In this document: positions 23,241 through 31,178 of the stretch, one piece after another | Layout of the letters: every line of letters begins with the position of its first letter | Position numbering within the stretch: position 1 is the first letter of the stretch | Origin: Pseudomonas furukawaii | GTDB taxonomy: Bacteria; Pseudomonadota; Gammaproteobacteria; Pseudomonadales; Pseudomonadaceae | Assembly (NCBI RefSeq): GCF_002355475.1 | Contig: NZ_AP014862.1 | Coordinates: forward strand, 1,302,001 to 1,366,000 | Direction: 5' to 3' | DNA: 64,000 nucleotides | Position numbers and translations under genes: made by a program | Notes under the pieces: model-generated | What the model was told of the DNA's origin: nothing | The model's database searches: none | Seen by the model: the letters and a program-made list of their open reading frames with translations, nothing else

Positions 23241-25115
23241 ATGAGCCAACACTCTCAATTCGCCCTGCTGGGCACGCGGCGGTTCCTGCCGTTCTTCGTG
23301 ACCCAGTTGCTGGGTGCTTTCAACGACAACATCTTCAAGCAGTCGCTGATCCTCGCAATCCTCTACAAGCTCGCCATCGCCGGCGACAAGAGCGTCTTCA
23401 CCAACCTCTGCGCATTGCTGTTCATCCTGCCGTTCTTCCTCTTCTCCGCCCTGGGCGGGCAGTTCGGCGAGAAGTTCGCCAAGGACGCGCTGATCCGGGC
23501 GATCAAGCTGGCGGAGGTGGTGATCATGGCGGTAGGGGCGCTGGGCTTCTACCTGGACAGCCTGCCACTGCTGTTCGCCGCGTTGTTCGCCATGGGCACG
23601 CACTCGGCGCTGTTCGGCCCGGTGAAGTACTCGATCCTGCCGCAGGTGCTGCGGGAGGACGAGCTGGTGGGGGGCAACGCCCTGGTGGAGATGGGCACCT
23701 TCCTGGCCATCCTCGCCGGCACCATCAGCGCCGGCATCATGATGTCGGTGGAGGGCTACGAGCCGGTGGTGGCGAGCGCCATCGTCCTCACCGCCTGCCT
23801 GGGCTACCTGGCCAGTCGCGGCATTCCCCGCGCCGCCGCGGCGCTGCCGTCGCTGGCGCTGGACTGGAACATCTTCCGCCAGTCCTGGCGGATCCTCCGC
23901 CTCGGGCTCGGCCAGCGTCCTGCGGTGTCCCGCTCCCTGGTGGGCAACTCCTGGTTCTGGTTCCTGGGCGCGGTCTACCTGACCCAGATTCCGGCCTATT
24001 CCAAGGAGTTCCTCCACGGCGACGAGAGCGTGGTGACGTTGATCCTCACGGTGTTCTCGGTGGGCATCGCGCTGGGCTCGATGCTCTGCGAACGCCTGTC
24101 CGGCGGCAAGGTGGAGATCGGCCTGGTGCCCTTCGGCTCCATCGGCCTGACCCTGTTCGGCCTGCTGCTCTGGTGGCATTCCGGCGGCTTCCCGCAGGCG
24201 GCGCAGCCCCATGACTGGCTGGCCGTGCTGGGCCATGGCCAGGCCTGGCTGATCCTTGCGGATATCCTCGGCATCGGCCTGTTCGGCGGCTTCTATATCG
24301 TGCCGTTGTATGCGCTGATCCAGGCACGCACGGTGGAGAGCGAACGCGCCCGGGTGATCGCCGCCAACAACATCCTCAACGCGGCGTTCATGGTGGTCTC
24401 GGCGGTGGTGTCGATCCTTCTCCTCTCCGTGGCCGGCCTGTCGATACCCGAGTTGTTCCTGGTGGTGTCGCTGATGAACGTCGCGGTGAACAGCTACATC
24501 TTCAAGATCGTCCCCGAGTTCACCATGCGCTTCCTGGTCTGGCTCCTGGGTCATTCCATGTACCGGGTGGAGCACAAGGGGCTGGAGGCGATTCCCGAGG
24601 AAGGGCCGGCGGTGCTGGTGTGCAACCACGTGTCATTCGTCGACGCGCTGCTGATCGGCGGTGCGGTGCGCCGGCCGGTGCGCTTCGTCATGTACTACAA
24701 GATCTACGACCTGCCGGTGCTGAATTTCATCTTCCGTACCGCTGGCACCGTGCCCATCGCCGGGCGCCAGGAAGACCTGCTGGTCTATGACCGGGCCTTC
24801 AAGCGCATCGCCGAGTACCTGCGGGCGGGCGAAGTGGTGTGCATCTTCCCCGAAGGCAAGCTGACCGGCGACGGGGAGCTGAACGAGTTCAAGGCGGGCA
24901 TTGAACGCATCCTCGAGGAGAATCCGGTGCCGGTGATCCCCATGGCGCTGCAGGGACTCTGGGGCAGTTTCTTCAGCCGCGATCCGGCCAGGGGCTTGTT
25001 CCGCCGCTTCTGGTCGCGCATCCGGTTGGTGGCGGGTGCGCCGCTCGCCCCCGAGCGGGCCGACCGGAAGACGCTGCAGATGCAGGTCGCAGCCCTCAGG
25101 GGCGACGCTCGCTGA
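23241..25115 (+). CDS. MFS transporter fused to a PlsC-type acyltransferase
   Basis: A 624-aa fusion. Residues 1-~410 form an LplT-like major facilitator domain (FVTQLLGAFNDNIFKQ, GPVKYSILPQVL). Residues ~430-615 form a 1-acyl-glycerol-3-phosphate acyltransferase domain with the HX4D motif NHVSFVD, FVMYYKIYD and the FPEGKLT block. E. coli Aas/LplT uses a similar MFS-PlsC logic for lysophospholipid flipping and re-acylation, but the AMP-ligase domain of Aas is absent here. Likely role: recycling of lysophospholipids at the inner membrane. The ATG at 23241 begins the MFS homology. Confidence 0.85.
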   Translation: MSQHSQFALLGTRRFLPFFVTQLLGAFNDNIFKQSLILAILYKLAIAGDKSVFTNLCALLFILPFFLFSALGGQFGEKFAKDALIRAIKLAEVVIMAVGALGFYLDSLPLLFAALFAMGTHSALFGPVKYSILPQVLREDELVGGNALVEMGTFLAILAGTISAGIMMSVEGYEPVVASAIVLTACLGYLASRGIPRAAAALPSLALDWNIFRQSWRILRLGLGQRPAVSRSLVGNSWFWFLGAVYLTQIPAYSKEFLHGDESVVTLILTVFSVGIALGSMLCERLSGGKVEIGLVPFGSIGLTLFGLLLWWHSGGFPQAAQPHDWLAVLGHGQAWLILADILGIGLFGGFYIVPLYALIQARTVESERARVIAANNILNAAFMVVSAVVSILLLSVAGLSIPELFLVVSLMNVAVNSYIFKIVPEFTMRFLVWLLGHSMYRVEHKGLEAIPEEGPAVLVCNHVSFVDALLIGGAVRRPVRFVMYYKIYDLPVLNFIFRTAGTVPIAGRQEDLLVYDRAFKRIAEYLRAGEVVCIFPEGKLTGDGELNEFKAGIERILEENPVPVIPMALQGLWGSFFSRDPARGLFRRFWSRIRLVAGAPLAPERADRKTLQMQVAALRGDAR

Positions 25116-25123
25116 CAGCCGAA

Positions 25124-25159
25124 ATGAAGAAGCCCCGCCGATTGGCGGGGCTTCTTCAT
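25124..25159. terminator. Bidirectional intrinsic terminator
   Basis: ATGAAGAAGCCCCGCC (25124-25139) pairs perfectly with GGCGGGGCTTCTTCAT (25144-25159) around ATTG?-type 4-nt loop. The A/T-rich ends give U-tracts in both directions. It separates the convergent MFS-PlsC and sugE genes. Confidence 0.88.
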
Positions 25160-25166
25160 GTTGGGC

Positions 25167-25481
25167 TCAGTGGCTCAGCTTGAGGCCGATCAGGCCGCCG
25201 ATGATCAGGGCGACGCTGAGCAGGCGCACCAGTGCCATGGACTCGCCGAAGAGGATGACGCCGGCGATCACGGTGCCTACGGCTCCGACGCCGGTCCAGA
25301 TGGCATAGGCCGTGCCCAGGGGCAGTTCCTTCATCGCCAGGCCGAGGAGGCCGAGGCTGATGACCATGGCGAGCACGGTCAGGGCGGTGGGCAGGGGACG
25401 GGTGAAGCCTTCGGTGTATTTCAGGCCGACGGCCCAGCCCACTTCGAACAGGCCGGCGAAGAAGAGGATGATCCAGGACAT
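25167..25481 (-). CDS. sugE: Guanidinium exporter, SMR family (SugE/Gdx)
   Basis: A 104-aa small multidrug resistance protein with four membrane helices. The essential Glu is in [15 protein letters not shown], followed by [15 protein letters not shown] and [24 protein letters not shown]. The SugE subgroup exports guanidinium by proton antiport as an antiparallel dimer. The ATG at 25481 is preferred because the SMR fold begins at MSWIILF and TGGAG lies upstream. The leader contains a guanidine-II riboswitch, which supports Gdx function over general drug efflux. Confidence 0.93.
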   Translation of the reverse strand: MSWIILFFAGLFEVGWAVGLKYTEGFTRPLPTALTVLAMVISLGLLGLAMKELPLGTAYAIWTGVGAVGTVIAGVILFGESMALVRLLSVALIIGGLIGLKLSH

Positions 25482-25509
25482 GACGGTCTCCAGGGTGGCA
25501 ACAAGTGAT

Positions 25510-25558
25510 GGGGCCGTCCCCGGGCGAACACTGCGGCGAGTGGCAAGGTCGTCCTTGC
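25510..25558 (-). promoter_or_regulatory. Guanidine-II (mini-ykkC) riboswitch
   Basis: On the minus strand two hairpins carry the conserved ACGR tetraloops: GCAAGG-ACGA-CCTTGC (25558-25543) and GGGG-ACGG-CCCC (25521-25510), joined by 21 nt. This is the minimal guanidine-II architecture. It lies 28 nt before the sugE start, so guanidinium binding would free translation of the exporter. Confidence 0.9.
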
Positions 25559-25580
25559 TGTGCGCAGTATTTTGCACATC

Positions 25581-25610
25581 CTGTCCGACCGGACAAGCCC
25601 GGTCGGACAG
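25581..25610 (-). terminator. Perfect hairpin between the BASS gene and the riboswitch
   Basis: CTGTCCGACCGG and CCGGTCGGACAG are perfect 12-bp arms around ACAAGC. It lies 21 bp after the stop of the BASS gene on the same strand. No clear U-tract, so it may be a weak terminator insulating sugE. Confidence 0.5.
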
Positions 25611-25630
25611 ACGATTGTAGGAAAGTGGTG

Positions 25631-26572
25631 TCAGCTCTTGTCGGAGTCGTCATGCATGCGGCGGTAGACCGCAGCCAGCAGGGAGCCGGACAGGTTGTGC
25701 CAGACGCTGAACAATGCGCTGGGCACGGCGGCCAGTGGCGAGAAATGGGCGCTGGCCAGTGCCGCGCCGAGTCCCGAATTCTGCATGCCCACTTCGATGG
25801 AGAGCGTCTTGCGCTGGGCCAGCGGCAGACCGAAGGCGCGGCCGGCCAGGTAGCCGAGGGTGAGGCCCAGGCCGTTGTGCAGCACCACCACGGCCATGAT
25901 CAGCAGGCCGGATTCGGCGATCCTGGCCTGGCTCGCCGCGACCACGGCGGCGACGATGGCGACGATACTCACCACCGACACCAGGGGCAGCACATCCACC
26001 GCCAGGCGCACGCGATCGCCCAGCAGTCGCTGGACCACCAGGCCGAGGGCGATGGGCAGGAGCACCACCTGGAGGATGGACTTGAACAGGGCGCCGAATT
26101 CCACCGGCAGCCAGGCGGAGGCCAGCAGCCAGATCAGGGCGGGTGTGACCAGGGGCGCGAGGAGGGTGGTCACGGCGGTGATGGCCACCGACAGGGCGAC
26201 GTCGCCCCGGGAGAACCAGGTCATCACGTTGGAGGCGGTCCCTCCCGGGCAGCAACCCACCAGGATGACCCCCACGGCGATTTCCGGCGGCAGTTGCAGG
26301 AGACGGCAAAGCAGCCAGGCGAGGCCCGGCATGATGAGGAACTGGGCGAGCACGCCGATCATCACCCGCAGCGGGCGCCGCGCGACCTCCCGGAAGTCCT
26401 CGGTCTTCAGGGTCAGGCCCATGCCGAACATGATCAGGCCCAGCAGCGGCACTATCCATTTCGTCAGGGGCAGGAACCAGGCCGGCTGGTAGAAGGCCAG
26501 GATCGCGAACAGCAGGATCCAGAGGGCGAAGGTGTTGCCGACGAAGCGGCTCAGGGCAGCGAGGGCGCGCAT
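25631..26572 (-). CDS. Bile acid:sodium symporter (BASS) family transporter
   Basis: A 313-aa membrane protein with about ten hydrophobic segments. The BASS crossover motifs are present: [14 protein letters not shown] near residue 107 and [13 protein letters not shown] near 260. They are typical of the PanS/YocS branch that moves pantothenate-pathway ketoacids or other organic anions with sodium. A bile-acid role is tempting given the steroid genes, but this copy sits in a conserved housekeeping neighbourhood 10 kb away, so that link is unproven. Confidence 0.85.
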   Translation of the reverse strand: MRALAALSRFVGNTFALWILLFAILAFYQPAWFLPLTKWIVPLLGLIMFGMGLTLKTEDFREVARRPLRVMIGVLAQFLIMPGLAWLLCRLLQLPPEIAVGVILVGCCPGGTASNVMTWFSRGDVALSVAITAVTTLLAPLVTPALIWLLASAWLPVEFGALFKSILQVVLLPIALGLVVQRLLGDRVRLAVDVLPLVSVVSIVAIVAAVVAASQARIAESGLLIMAVVVLHNGLGLTLGYLAGRAFGLPLAQRKTLSIEVGMQNSGLGAALASAHFSPLAAVPSALFSVWHNLSGSLLAAVYRRMHDDSDKS

Positions 26573-26597
26573 GATCGTTCCTTGTCGTTATCGTGAA

Positions 26598-26620
26598 AGC
26601 GCCGGCTCGTGGCCGGCGCT
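26598..26620 (-). terminator. rdgC terminator
   Basis: AGCGCCGGC and GCCGGCGCT form a perfect 9-bp stem. On the minus strand it is followed by TTTCACG. It lies 10 bp past the rdgC stop. Confidence 0.6.
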
Positions 26621-26629
26621 CGGTGGGCA

Positions 26630-27550
26630 TCAGACGCCTTGGGGGATTTCCTCGCCGCCCAGGGCTTCGAACAGCTGCGGGATGAACTCCACCAGGGTCA
26701 GCATCATCAGGGTGAAGCTGGCGTCCAGCTGGCTGAGGGCGTCGTCACCGCCGTCCTGCTCGGCCTTCTCCTGCAGCAGGTCCTCGAAGCGCAGGCGCTT
26801 GATCACCAGCTTGTCGTCGAGGATGAAGGACAGCTTGTCCTGCCAGGCCAGGGACAGCTGGGTGACCAGCTTGCCGGAGGACAGGTGCAGCTGGATCTCG
26901 TCGCTGGTCAGGTCCTGGCGCTTGCAGCGCACCACGCCGCCGTCCTCGTCGGTATCCCGCAGTTCGCACTCGTCCAGTACGTAGAAGTCGGTGGCGGCTT
27001 CCTGGGTCTTGACCCACTGGGTGAGGGTGGCGGTGGGGGCGATCTTCACCGAGGCCGGGCGCACCGGCAGGGATCCGATGGCCTCGCGCAGGGTGGACAG
27101 CAGGTCCTCGGCGCGCTTGGGGCTGGAGGCGTCCACCAGGATCAGGCCCTGGGCGGGGGCGATGGCGGCGAAGGTGGCCGACTTGCGGATGAAGGCGCGG
27201 GGCAGCAGGGTCTGGACGATCTCGTCCTTCAGCTGGTCGCGCTCCTTCTTGTAGGCCTTGCGCATCTGTTGCAGCTCGATCTCGTCGACCTTCTCCTTCA
27301 GCGCATCACGCACCACGCTGCCAGGGAGGATGCGCTCTTCCTTGCGTGCGGCCACCAGGAAGAAGCCCTCACTGACATGCACCAGCGGTGCATCCGCGCC
27401 CTTGCCGAAGGGGGCGACGAAACCATAGGTGGTCAGCTCCTGGCTGGCGCAGGGACGGGCCGGCTTGGTGGCCAGCGCGGCTTCCAGCGCCTCGGCATCG
27501 ACGTTCAGATCCTGGGTGAGGCGGTAGACGAGCAGGTTGCGAAACCACAT
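26630..27550 (-). CDS. rdgC: Recombination-associated protein RdgC
   Basis: A 306-aa protein of the usual family length, beginning [12 protein letters not shown]. Further markers are [39 protein letters not shown] and [19 protein letters not shown]-type residues in the second half. RdgC forms a ring-shaped dimer around duplex DNA, inhibits RecA and is needed in replication-restart mutants. It is a single-gene unit with its own terminator, next to the tRNA cluster as in other Pseudomonas. Confidence 0.95.
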   Translation of the reverse strand: MWFRNLLVYRLTQDLNVDAEALEAALATKPARPCASQELTTYGFVAPFGKGADAPLVHVSEGFFLVAARKEERILPGSVVRDALKEKVDEIELQQMRKAYKKERDQLKDEIVQTLLPRAFIRKSATFAAIAPAQGLILVDASSPKRAEDLLSTLREAIGSLPVRPASVKIAPTATLTQWVKTQEAATDFYVLDECELRDTDEDGGVVRCKRQDLTSDEIQLHLSSGKLVTQLSLAWQDKLSFILDDKLVIKRLRFEDLLQEKAEQDGGDDALSQLDASFTLMMLTLVEFIPQLFEALGGEEIPQGV

Positions 27551-27658
27551 GGGGGAAAATCTCCGGACACAAAGCGCGCATTATTCTCACCCTCGGCGCC
27601 CTGGCTCAACCCTGAGCTAAGCCTTTGGAAGGCCTGAAATTTTTTTTGCGAAAGGGGC

Positions 27659-27687
27659 TTGTCAGGGTACGGATACCTCTCTAGAAT
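27659..27687 (+). promoter_or_regulatory. Sigma-70 promoter of the first tRNA unit
   Basis: TTGTCA (27659-27664) and TAGAAT (27682-27687) with a 17-bp spacer, 21 bp before the mature tRNA-Val 5' end. GCGCCCC follows the -10, as in stringently controlled discriminators. Confidence 0.75.
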
Positions 27688-27708
27688 GCGCCCCACTTCG
27701 AGAGTGAA

Positions 27709-27784
27709 GGGTGATTAGCTCAGCCGGGAGAGCATCTGCCTTACAAGCAGAGGGTCGGCGGTTCGATCCCGTCATCACCCACCA
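27709..27784 (+). tRNA. tRNA-Val (TAC), copy 1
   Basis: Full cloverleaf of 76 nt including encoded CCA. Acceptor GGGTGAT/ATCACCC, anticodon stem TCTGC/GCAGA with loop CTTACAA (anticodon TAC), T loop GGTTCGATCCC. Differs from copy 2 only by a compensated acceptor pair. Confidence 0.97.
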
Positions 27785-27799
27785 ATCTTGCAGTAACGC

Positions 27800-27876
27800 G
27801 CAGCGGTAGTTCAGTCGGTTAGAATACCGGCCTGTCACGCCGGGGGTCGCGGGTTCGAGTCCCGTCCGCTGCGCCA
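27800..27876 (+). tRNA. tRNA-Asp (GTC), copy 1
   Basis: 77 nt including encoded CCA. Acceptor GCAGCGG/CCGCTGC, anticodon loop CTGTCAC (anticodon GTC), T loop GTTCGAGTC. Lies 15 bp after tRNA-Val. Confidence 0.96.
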
Positions 27877-27882
27877 TATTCA

Positions 27883-27914
27883 AACCCTCAGGTAGAAATG
27901 CCTGAGGGTTTTTA
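27883..27914 (+). terminator. Terminator of the first tRNA unit
   Basis: AACCCTCAGG (27883-27892) pairs with CCTGAGGGTT (27901-27910), followed by TTT. Seven bases after tRNA-Asp. Confidence 0.8.
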
Positions 27915-27944
27915 CTTCGATGCAGTCCCTTGTGGTTTGCGTCT

Positions 27945-28020
27945 GGGTGGTTAGCTCAGCCGGGAGAGCATCTGCCTTACAAGCAGAGGGTCGGCGGTTC
28001 GATCCCGTCACCACCCACCA
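27945..28020 (+). tRNA. tRNA-Val (TAC), copy 2
   Basis: 76 nt, identical to copy 1 except that the acceptor is GGGTGGT/ACCACCC: one A-T pair is replaced by G-C on both strands. Anticodon TAC. Confidence 0.97.
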
Positions 28021-28034
28021 TTTCATGGTTTCGC

Positions 28035-28111
28035 GCAGCGGTAGTTCAGTCGGTTAGAATACCGGCCTGTCACGCCGGGGGTCGCGGGTTCGAGTCCCGT
28101 CCGCTGCGCCA
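28035..28111 (+). tRNA. tRNA-Asp (GTC), copy 2
   Basis: 77 nt, identical to the first tRNA-Asp, including encoded CCA. Lies 14 bp after the second tRNA-Val. Confidence 0.96.
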
Positions 28112-28114
28112 TCC

Positions 28115-28150
28115 AAAAGCCCTCAGGCAGCAATGCCTGGGGGCTTTTTC
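28115..28150 (+). terminator. Terminator of the second tRNA unit
   Basis: AAAAGCCCTCAGGCA pairs with TGCCTGGGGGCTTTT (one wobble) around GCAA, then TTTC. Each Val-Asp pair thus has its own terminator. Confidence 0.82.
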
Positions 28151-28322
28151 TATGGGTCGAGAAAAGGCGGCAGTTCCTGGGAAATGCCGGCGGCAATCTT
28201 CCCCGGAGCGCTGAACTAAATGCCAAGTCACCGTTCCTATTGCCCATAGCCACTTCTCGCGGCGGCCTGCTAAGCTCGCCGCTCAATCGTATTGCCAGCA
28301 TGGCGACAGACAAGGATTCAGC

Positions 28323-29048
28323 ATGAAACAACATCGGTTGGCGGCCGCTGTGGCCCTGGTGGGCCTGGTTCTCGCGGGCTGCGATTCGCAGACCAGCGTT
28401 GAGCTCAAGACTCCGGCACAGAAGGCCTCCTACGGCATCGGTCTGAACATGGGCAAGAGCCTTGCCCAGGAAGGCATGGATGACCTCGATCCCAAGGCTG
28501 TTGCCCAGGGCATCGAAGACGCCATCGGGAAGAAGGAGCAGCGCCTGAAGGATGAGGAGCTGGTGGAAGCCTTCGCTTTCCTGCAGAAGCGTGCCGAGGA
28601 GCGCATGACCGCCCTGAACGCCGAGAACGCCAAGGCCGGGAAGAAGTTCCTGGAAGATAACGGCAAGCGTGAAGGCGTCGTGACCACCGCCTCCGGCCTG
28701 CAGTACGAGATCGTCAAGAAGGCCGAGGGCGCCCAGCCCAAGGCCACCGACGTGGTGACCGTGCACTACGAGGGCAAGTTGACCGATGGCACCGTGTTCG
28801 ACAGTTCCATCCAGCGTGGCAGCCCCATCGACCTGCCGGTGAACGGCGTTATCCCGGGTTGGGTGGAAGGTCTGCAACTGATGCATGTCGGCGAGAAGGT
28901 CAAGCTCTTCATCCCCGCTGAGCTGGCTTACGGTGAGCAGAGCCCGAGCCCGGCCATTCCGGCCAACTCGGTACTGGTGTTCGATCTGGAGCTGCTGGGT
29001 ATCAAGAACCCGTCCGCCGAGGATCAGCAGGCTGCCGAACAGCAGTAA
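28323..29048 (+). CDS. FKBP-type peptidyl-prolyl isomerase, lipoprotein (FkpA/Mip-like)
   Basis: A 241-aa secreted foldase. A lipoprotein signal peptide ends in the lipobox VLAGC (Cys near residue 20). Residues ~30-115 form the helical dimerisation domain (KASYGIGLNMGKSLAQEG). Residues ~125-230 form the FKBP domain with VHYEGKLTDGTVFDSS, GVIPGWVEGLQLM, IPAELAYGEQ and the final VLVFDLELLGI. It catalyses proline isomerisation in the periplasm, anchored to a membrane. A strong terminator follows. Confidence 0.93.
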   Translation: MKQHRLAAAVALVGLVLAGCDSQTSVELKTPAQKASYGIGLNMGKSLAQEGMDDLDPKAVAQGIEDAIGKKEQRLKDEELVEAFAFLQKRAEERMTALNAENAKAGKKFLEDNGKREGVVTTASGLQYEIVKKAEGAQPKATDVVTVHYEGKLTDGTVFDSSIQRGSPIDLPVNGVIPGWVEGLQLMHVGEKVKLFIPAELAYGEQSPSPAIPANSVLVFDLELLGIKNPSAEDQQAAEQQ

Positions 29049-29070
29049 GCGGCATCTCTCTTGCGACAAG

Positions 29071-29096
29071 CGCCCCGTTTCAACGGGGCGTTCTTG
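29071..29096 (+). terminator. Terminator after the FKBP gene
   Basis: CGCCCCGTT and AACGGGGCG form a perfect stem with a TC loop region, followed by TTCTTG. It lies 22 bp after the stop. Confidence 0.8.
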
Positions 29097-29099
29097 TTT

Positions 29100-29420
29100 G
29101 GGGCGTCGGTCTGGCTTGAACCGCGAACCGGCCTTCTGGTCACAACGGAGGTGGTCGGCGGCCGAAGTGTTACGGTTATGCACATGACCTGGTAACCACG
29201 GATGAACCTGATGCGACCTGCAGTCGCATTGCGGACCGCCCGGTCAAATGCTTGATTTTGCTGGCCTTTTGGCACTGGGTAAAATTTGCCCGATCTGACG
29301 CCAGCCCGCGTGAGGTGGGCGTTTTCCCGAGTCCGTGGGAGAATGTTCACAAGGTTATCCACAGATTCCGTGGATAACCACGCCGAGCCCTCTAGGCCAG
29401 GCTTTCGCCGAGGAGACCCC
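29100..29420. other. Intergenic region with two inverted DnaA boxes and a 7-bp dyad
   Basis: No gene is supported in these 321 bp. There is a perfect dyad ATGCGAC-CTGCA-GTCGCAT at 29211-29229. The consensus DnaA box TTATCCACA is at 29355-29363, opposed by a one-mismatch box (TTATCCACG on the minus strand) at 29370-29378. The promoter of the DUF1232 gene presumably lies between them. Confidence 0.55.
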
Positions 29421-29855
29421 ATGAAAGCACCCTGGAATTTCCAGCGTTACCTGACCCTGGCACAGCGTTTCCTCGCCGGCGGGCGGCTGCCCGCGCTGTT
29501 GCTGGCCGTTTCTCGCAAGCGTGCAAGCCAGGGAGGCCGGCTGGGGGCCGTGAAGGATGACCTGGGGATGCTGCTGACGCTGGCCAACGCCTGGTTGCGG
29601 GGCGAGTATCGCCGGATCAACCCCAAGGCCTTCCTTGCAGTGGTCGGTGCGCTCATCTACTTCGTCACCCCCCTCGACGCCTTGCCGGACTGGCTGCTGG
29701 GCTTGGGCTTCGTCGACGACCTGGCGGTGCTCGCCTGGGTACTGAAGACCTGGAGTGATGAGCTGGACGCCTTCCGTGCCTGGCGTTCCGCGCAGGCGCC
29801 GGAGCGACGCATGGCCCTTGAGCGACTTCCAGCTCCCGATACCCGGCAGCCCTGA
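29421..29855 (+). CDS. YkvA-like DUF1232 membrane protein
   Basis: A 144-aa protein. The DUF1232 core lies near residues 75-110: NPKAFLAVVGALIYFVTPLDALPDW then GLGFVDDLAVLAWVL (quoted in two parts of one hydrophobic hairpin). The PLD.LPD and DD motifs are the family signature. Function unknown; some homologues influence toxin secretion or motility. The ATG at 29421 follows CGAGGAGACCCC. DnaA-box-like sequences lie upstream. Confidence 0.8.
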   Translation: MKAPWNFQRYLTLAQRFLAGGRLPALLLAVSRKRASQGGRLGAVKDDLGMLLTLANAWLRGEYRRINPKAFLAVVGALIYFVTPLDALPDWLLGLGFVDDLAVLAWVLKTWSDELDAFRAWRSAQAPERRMALERLPAPDTRQP

Positions 29856-30025
29856 GTCGTGGGTTCTCCAGGCGTCCGACTCTCTGGCCACGACCTGGGA
29901 ATCGCGAGGATTCCCGTCGGAGCGGACGCAAGATAGTTCACCCTTCGCGAGGGGCGGGCCTGTTAATATGGCGGCCTGCATGGAGGTGCTGAAGCAGTCG
30001 GCACCATGTTCCACGGGGAGCTTCA

Positions 30026-30340
30026 ATGAGTGTGCAAGTAATCATGCGGGACGGTCAGGCGGAGTATGCAGTGCTGCCCTGGGCCGAATACCAGGCGCTG
30101 CTGCGCGCCGCCGGCCAGGCCGCCGGAGAGCCGGCTACCGAGTCCGCCAGAACGGCGCTCGGCCAACTCAAGTCGTTGCGTGAATCCCAGGGGCAGAGCC
30201 TTGAGCAATTGGCCCGTGCGGTGGGCATCAGCCCCCATTACCTGGGGCTCATAGAAAGCGGTGAGCGGGAACCCGATGAAGCCATCAAGCGTGGCCTGGC
30301 CCGCGCCCTGGGCGTTGCCGGGTGGGAGTCGGGGTCTTGA
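30026..30340 (+). CDS. XRE-family helix-turn-helix protein
   Basis: A 104-aa protein. Residues 1-35 (VQVIMRDGQAEYAVLPWAEYQALL) resemble the N-terminus of antitoxins that precede a Phd/HigA-type module. Residues ~45-100 form an XRE helix-turn-helix (LKSLRESQGQSLEQLARAVGISPHYLGLIESGEREP). It probably represses transcription. No RelE/HigB-type toxin is adjacent. It is the first gene of a three-gene operon with 4-bp overlaps and a probable autoregulator. Confidence 0.78.
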   Translation: MSVQVIMRDGQAEYAVLPWAEYQALLRAAGQAAGEPATESARTALGQLKSLRESQGQSLEQLARAVGISPHYLGLIESGEREPDEAIKRGLARALGVAGWESGS

Positions 30341-30702
30341 GTCTGCGTATCAGCCGCCAGCACTGGCAAGCCCTGCTCGATGAACTGGAGGACGCTCGCC
30401 GTCAGCGTCACCTGCTGACCTATCGGGCCTTGATCGAACGCCTGCAGCTGCCGACGCCGGCGATGCAGACCCTGACCGCGGCGCTGGAGCACCTGGCCGC
30501 CCTCGATGCGCGCGCCGAACGCCCGCTGCGCAGCTCCCTGGTGATCAGCCAGGGCGCCAGCCGCCTCCCGCGCACCGGGTTCTTCGAGTGCGCCCTGCGC
30601 CTGGGCCGTTTCTCCGGTCCACCGGATGGCACTGCCGCCGCGTCCTGGCATGCCGCTGAAGTGGTGCGTGTATTCGAGTTCTCCTATCCCGAGGAAGGGT
30701 GA
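30337..30702 (+). CDS. Uncharacterised protein in the XRE operon
   Basis: A 121-aa soluble protein of unknown function from a TTG start that overlaps the preceding stop (TTGA). A GTG at 30322 is an alternative start. An N-terminal helical half (HWQALLDELEDARRQRHLLTYRALIERLQLP) resembles a small winged-helix or helical adaptor. The C-terminal half contains RLPRTGFFECALRLGRF and a conserved-looking VVRVFEFSYPEE. It overlaps the next gene by ATGA. Confidence 0.6.
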   Translation: MSLRISRQHWQALLDELEDARRQRHLLTYRALIERLQLPTPAMQTLTAALEHLAALDARAERPLRSSLVISQGASRLPRTGFFECALRLGRFSGPPDGTAAASWHAAEVVRVFEFSYPEEG

Positions 30703-31169
30703 TGTTCTGGCCACTGCGAGCCAGGATCGGTTACCGGGTGGCCCGTTGGCTGATGCGTTTCCGTTCGCTGGTGTCCAATCCCCGGTCCTGGCGGTGGATG
30801 CAAGGGCAGTACGCGCGCATGGCGGCGCTTGGTGACCGCGATGCGCAGAGCTTCTACGGCCATCTGCTGCTTCATCGGGGGCAGGGGCTTGGTGCCCGTG
30901 ACGAGGGGATTCGCCTGCTGCGCCTCGCGGCTGGCGCGGGTGACGGCAAGTCCGCCTACCAGTTGGGCGTCCTGAGCCTGGACGGCGATGCACGCCAGGC
31001 TCCGGATGCTGCGCAAGCCGCGCGCTGGTGGGAGCTGGCCGCGGAGCGGGGGCACCCGCTGGCGGCACGCAAGCTCGTCGAGCTCTACCGCGCGGGTGGG
31101 CCGGGCCTGGTGCCCGACGCGGCAGCCGCCGAGCGGGCGGAGATGCGCGCCTCCCGACTTGGCTTCTGA
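30702..31169 (+). CDS. Sel1-repeat (TPR-like) protein
   Basis: A 155-aa protein with two or three Sel1-like repeats in residues ~40-140 (AALGDRDAQSFYGHLLLHRGQG, AAGAGDGKSAYQLGVLSLDG, AAERGHPLAARKLVELYRAG). These form short helical pairs for protein binding. The N-terminus is basic and amphipathic (RARIGYRVARWLMRFRSL) with no signal peptide. It is the last gene of the operon, 9 bp from the convergent EAL gene. Partner unknown. Confidence 0.8.
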   Translation: MFWPLRARIGYRVARWLMRFRSLVSNPRSWRWMQGQYARMAALGDRDAQSFYGHLLLHRGQGLGARDEGIRLLRLAAGAGDGKSAYQLGVLSLDGDARQAPDAAQAARWWELAAERGHPLAARKLVELYRAGGPGLVPDAAAAERAEMRASRLGF

Positions 31170-31178
31170 TCGCTCCGA

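Noticed and set aside
25631-26572. BASS transporter as the steroid or bile-acid importer of the window
   Set aside because: Its position beside sugE and rdgC and its PanS-type motifs suggest a general organic-anion role; nothing in the sequence ties it to the steroid operons.
29355-29378. Chromosomal replication origin
   Set aside because: Only two boxes, no AT-rich unwinding region and no dnaA, rpmH or gidA nearby.
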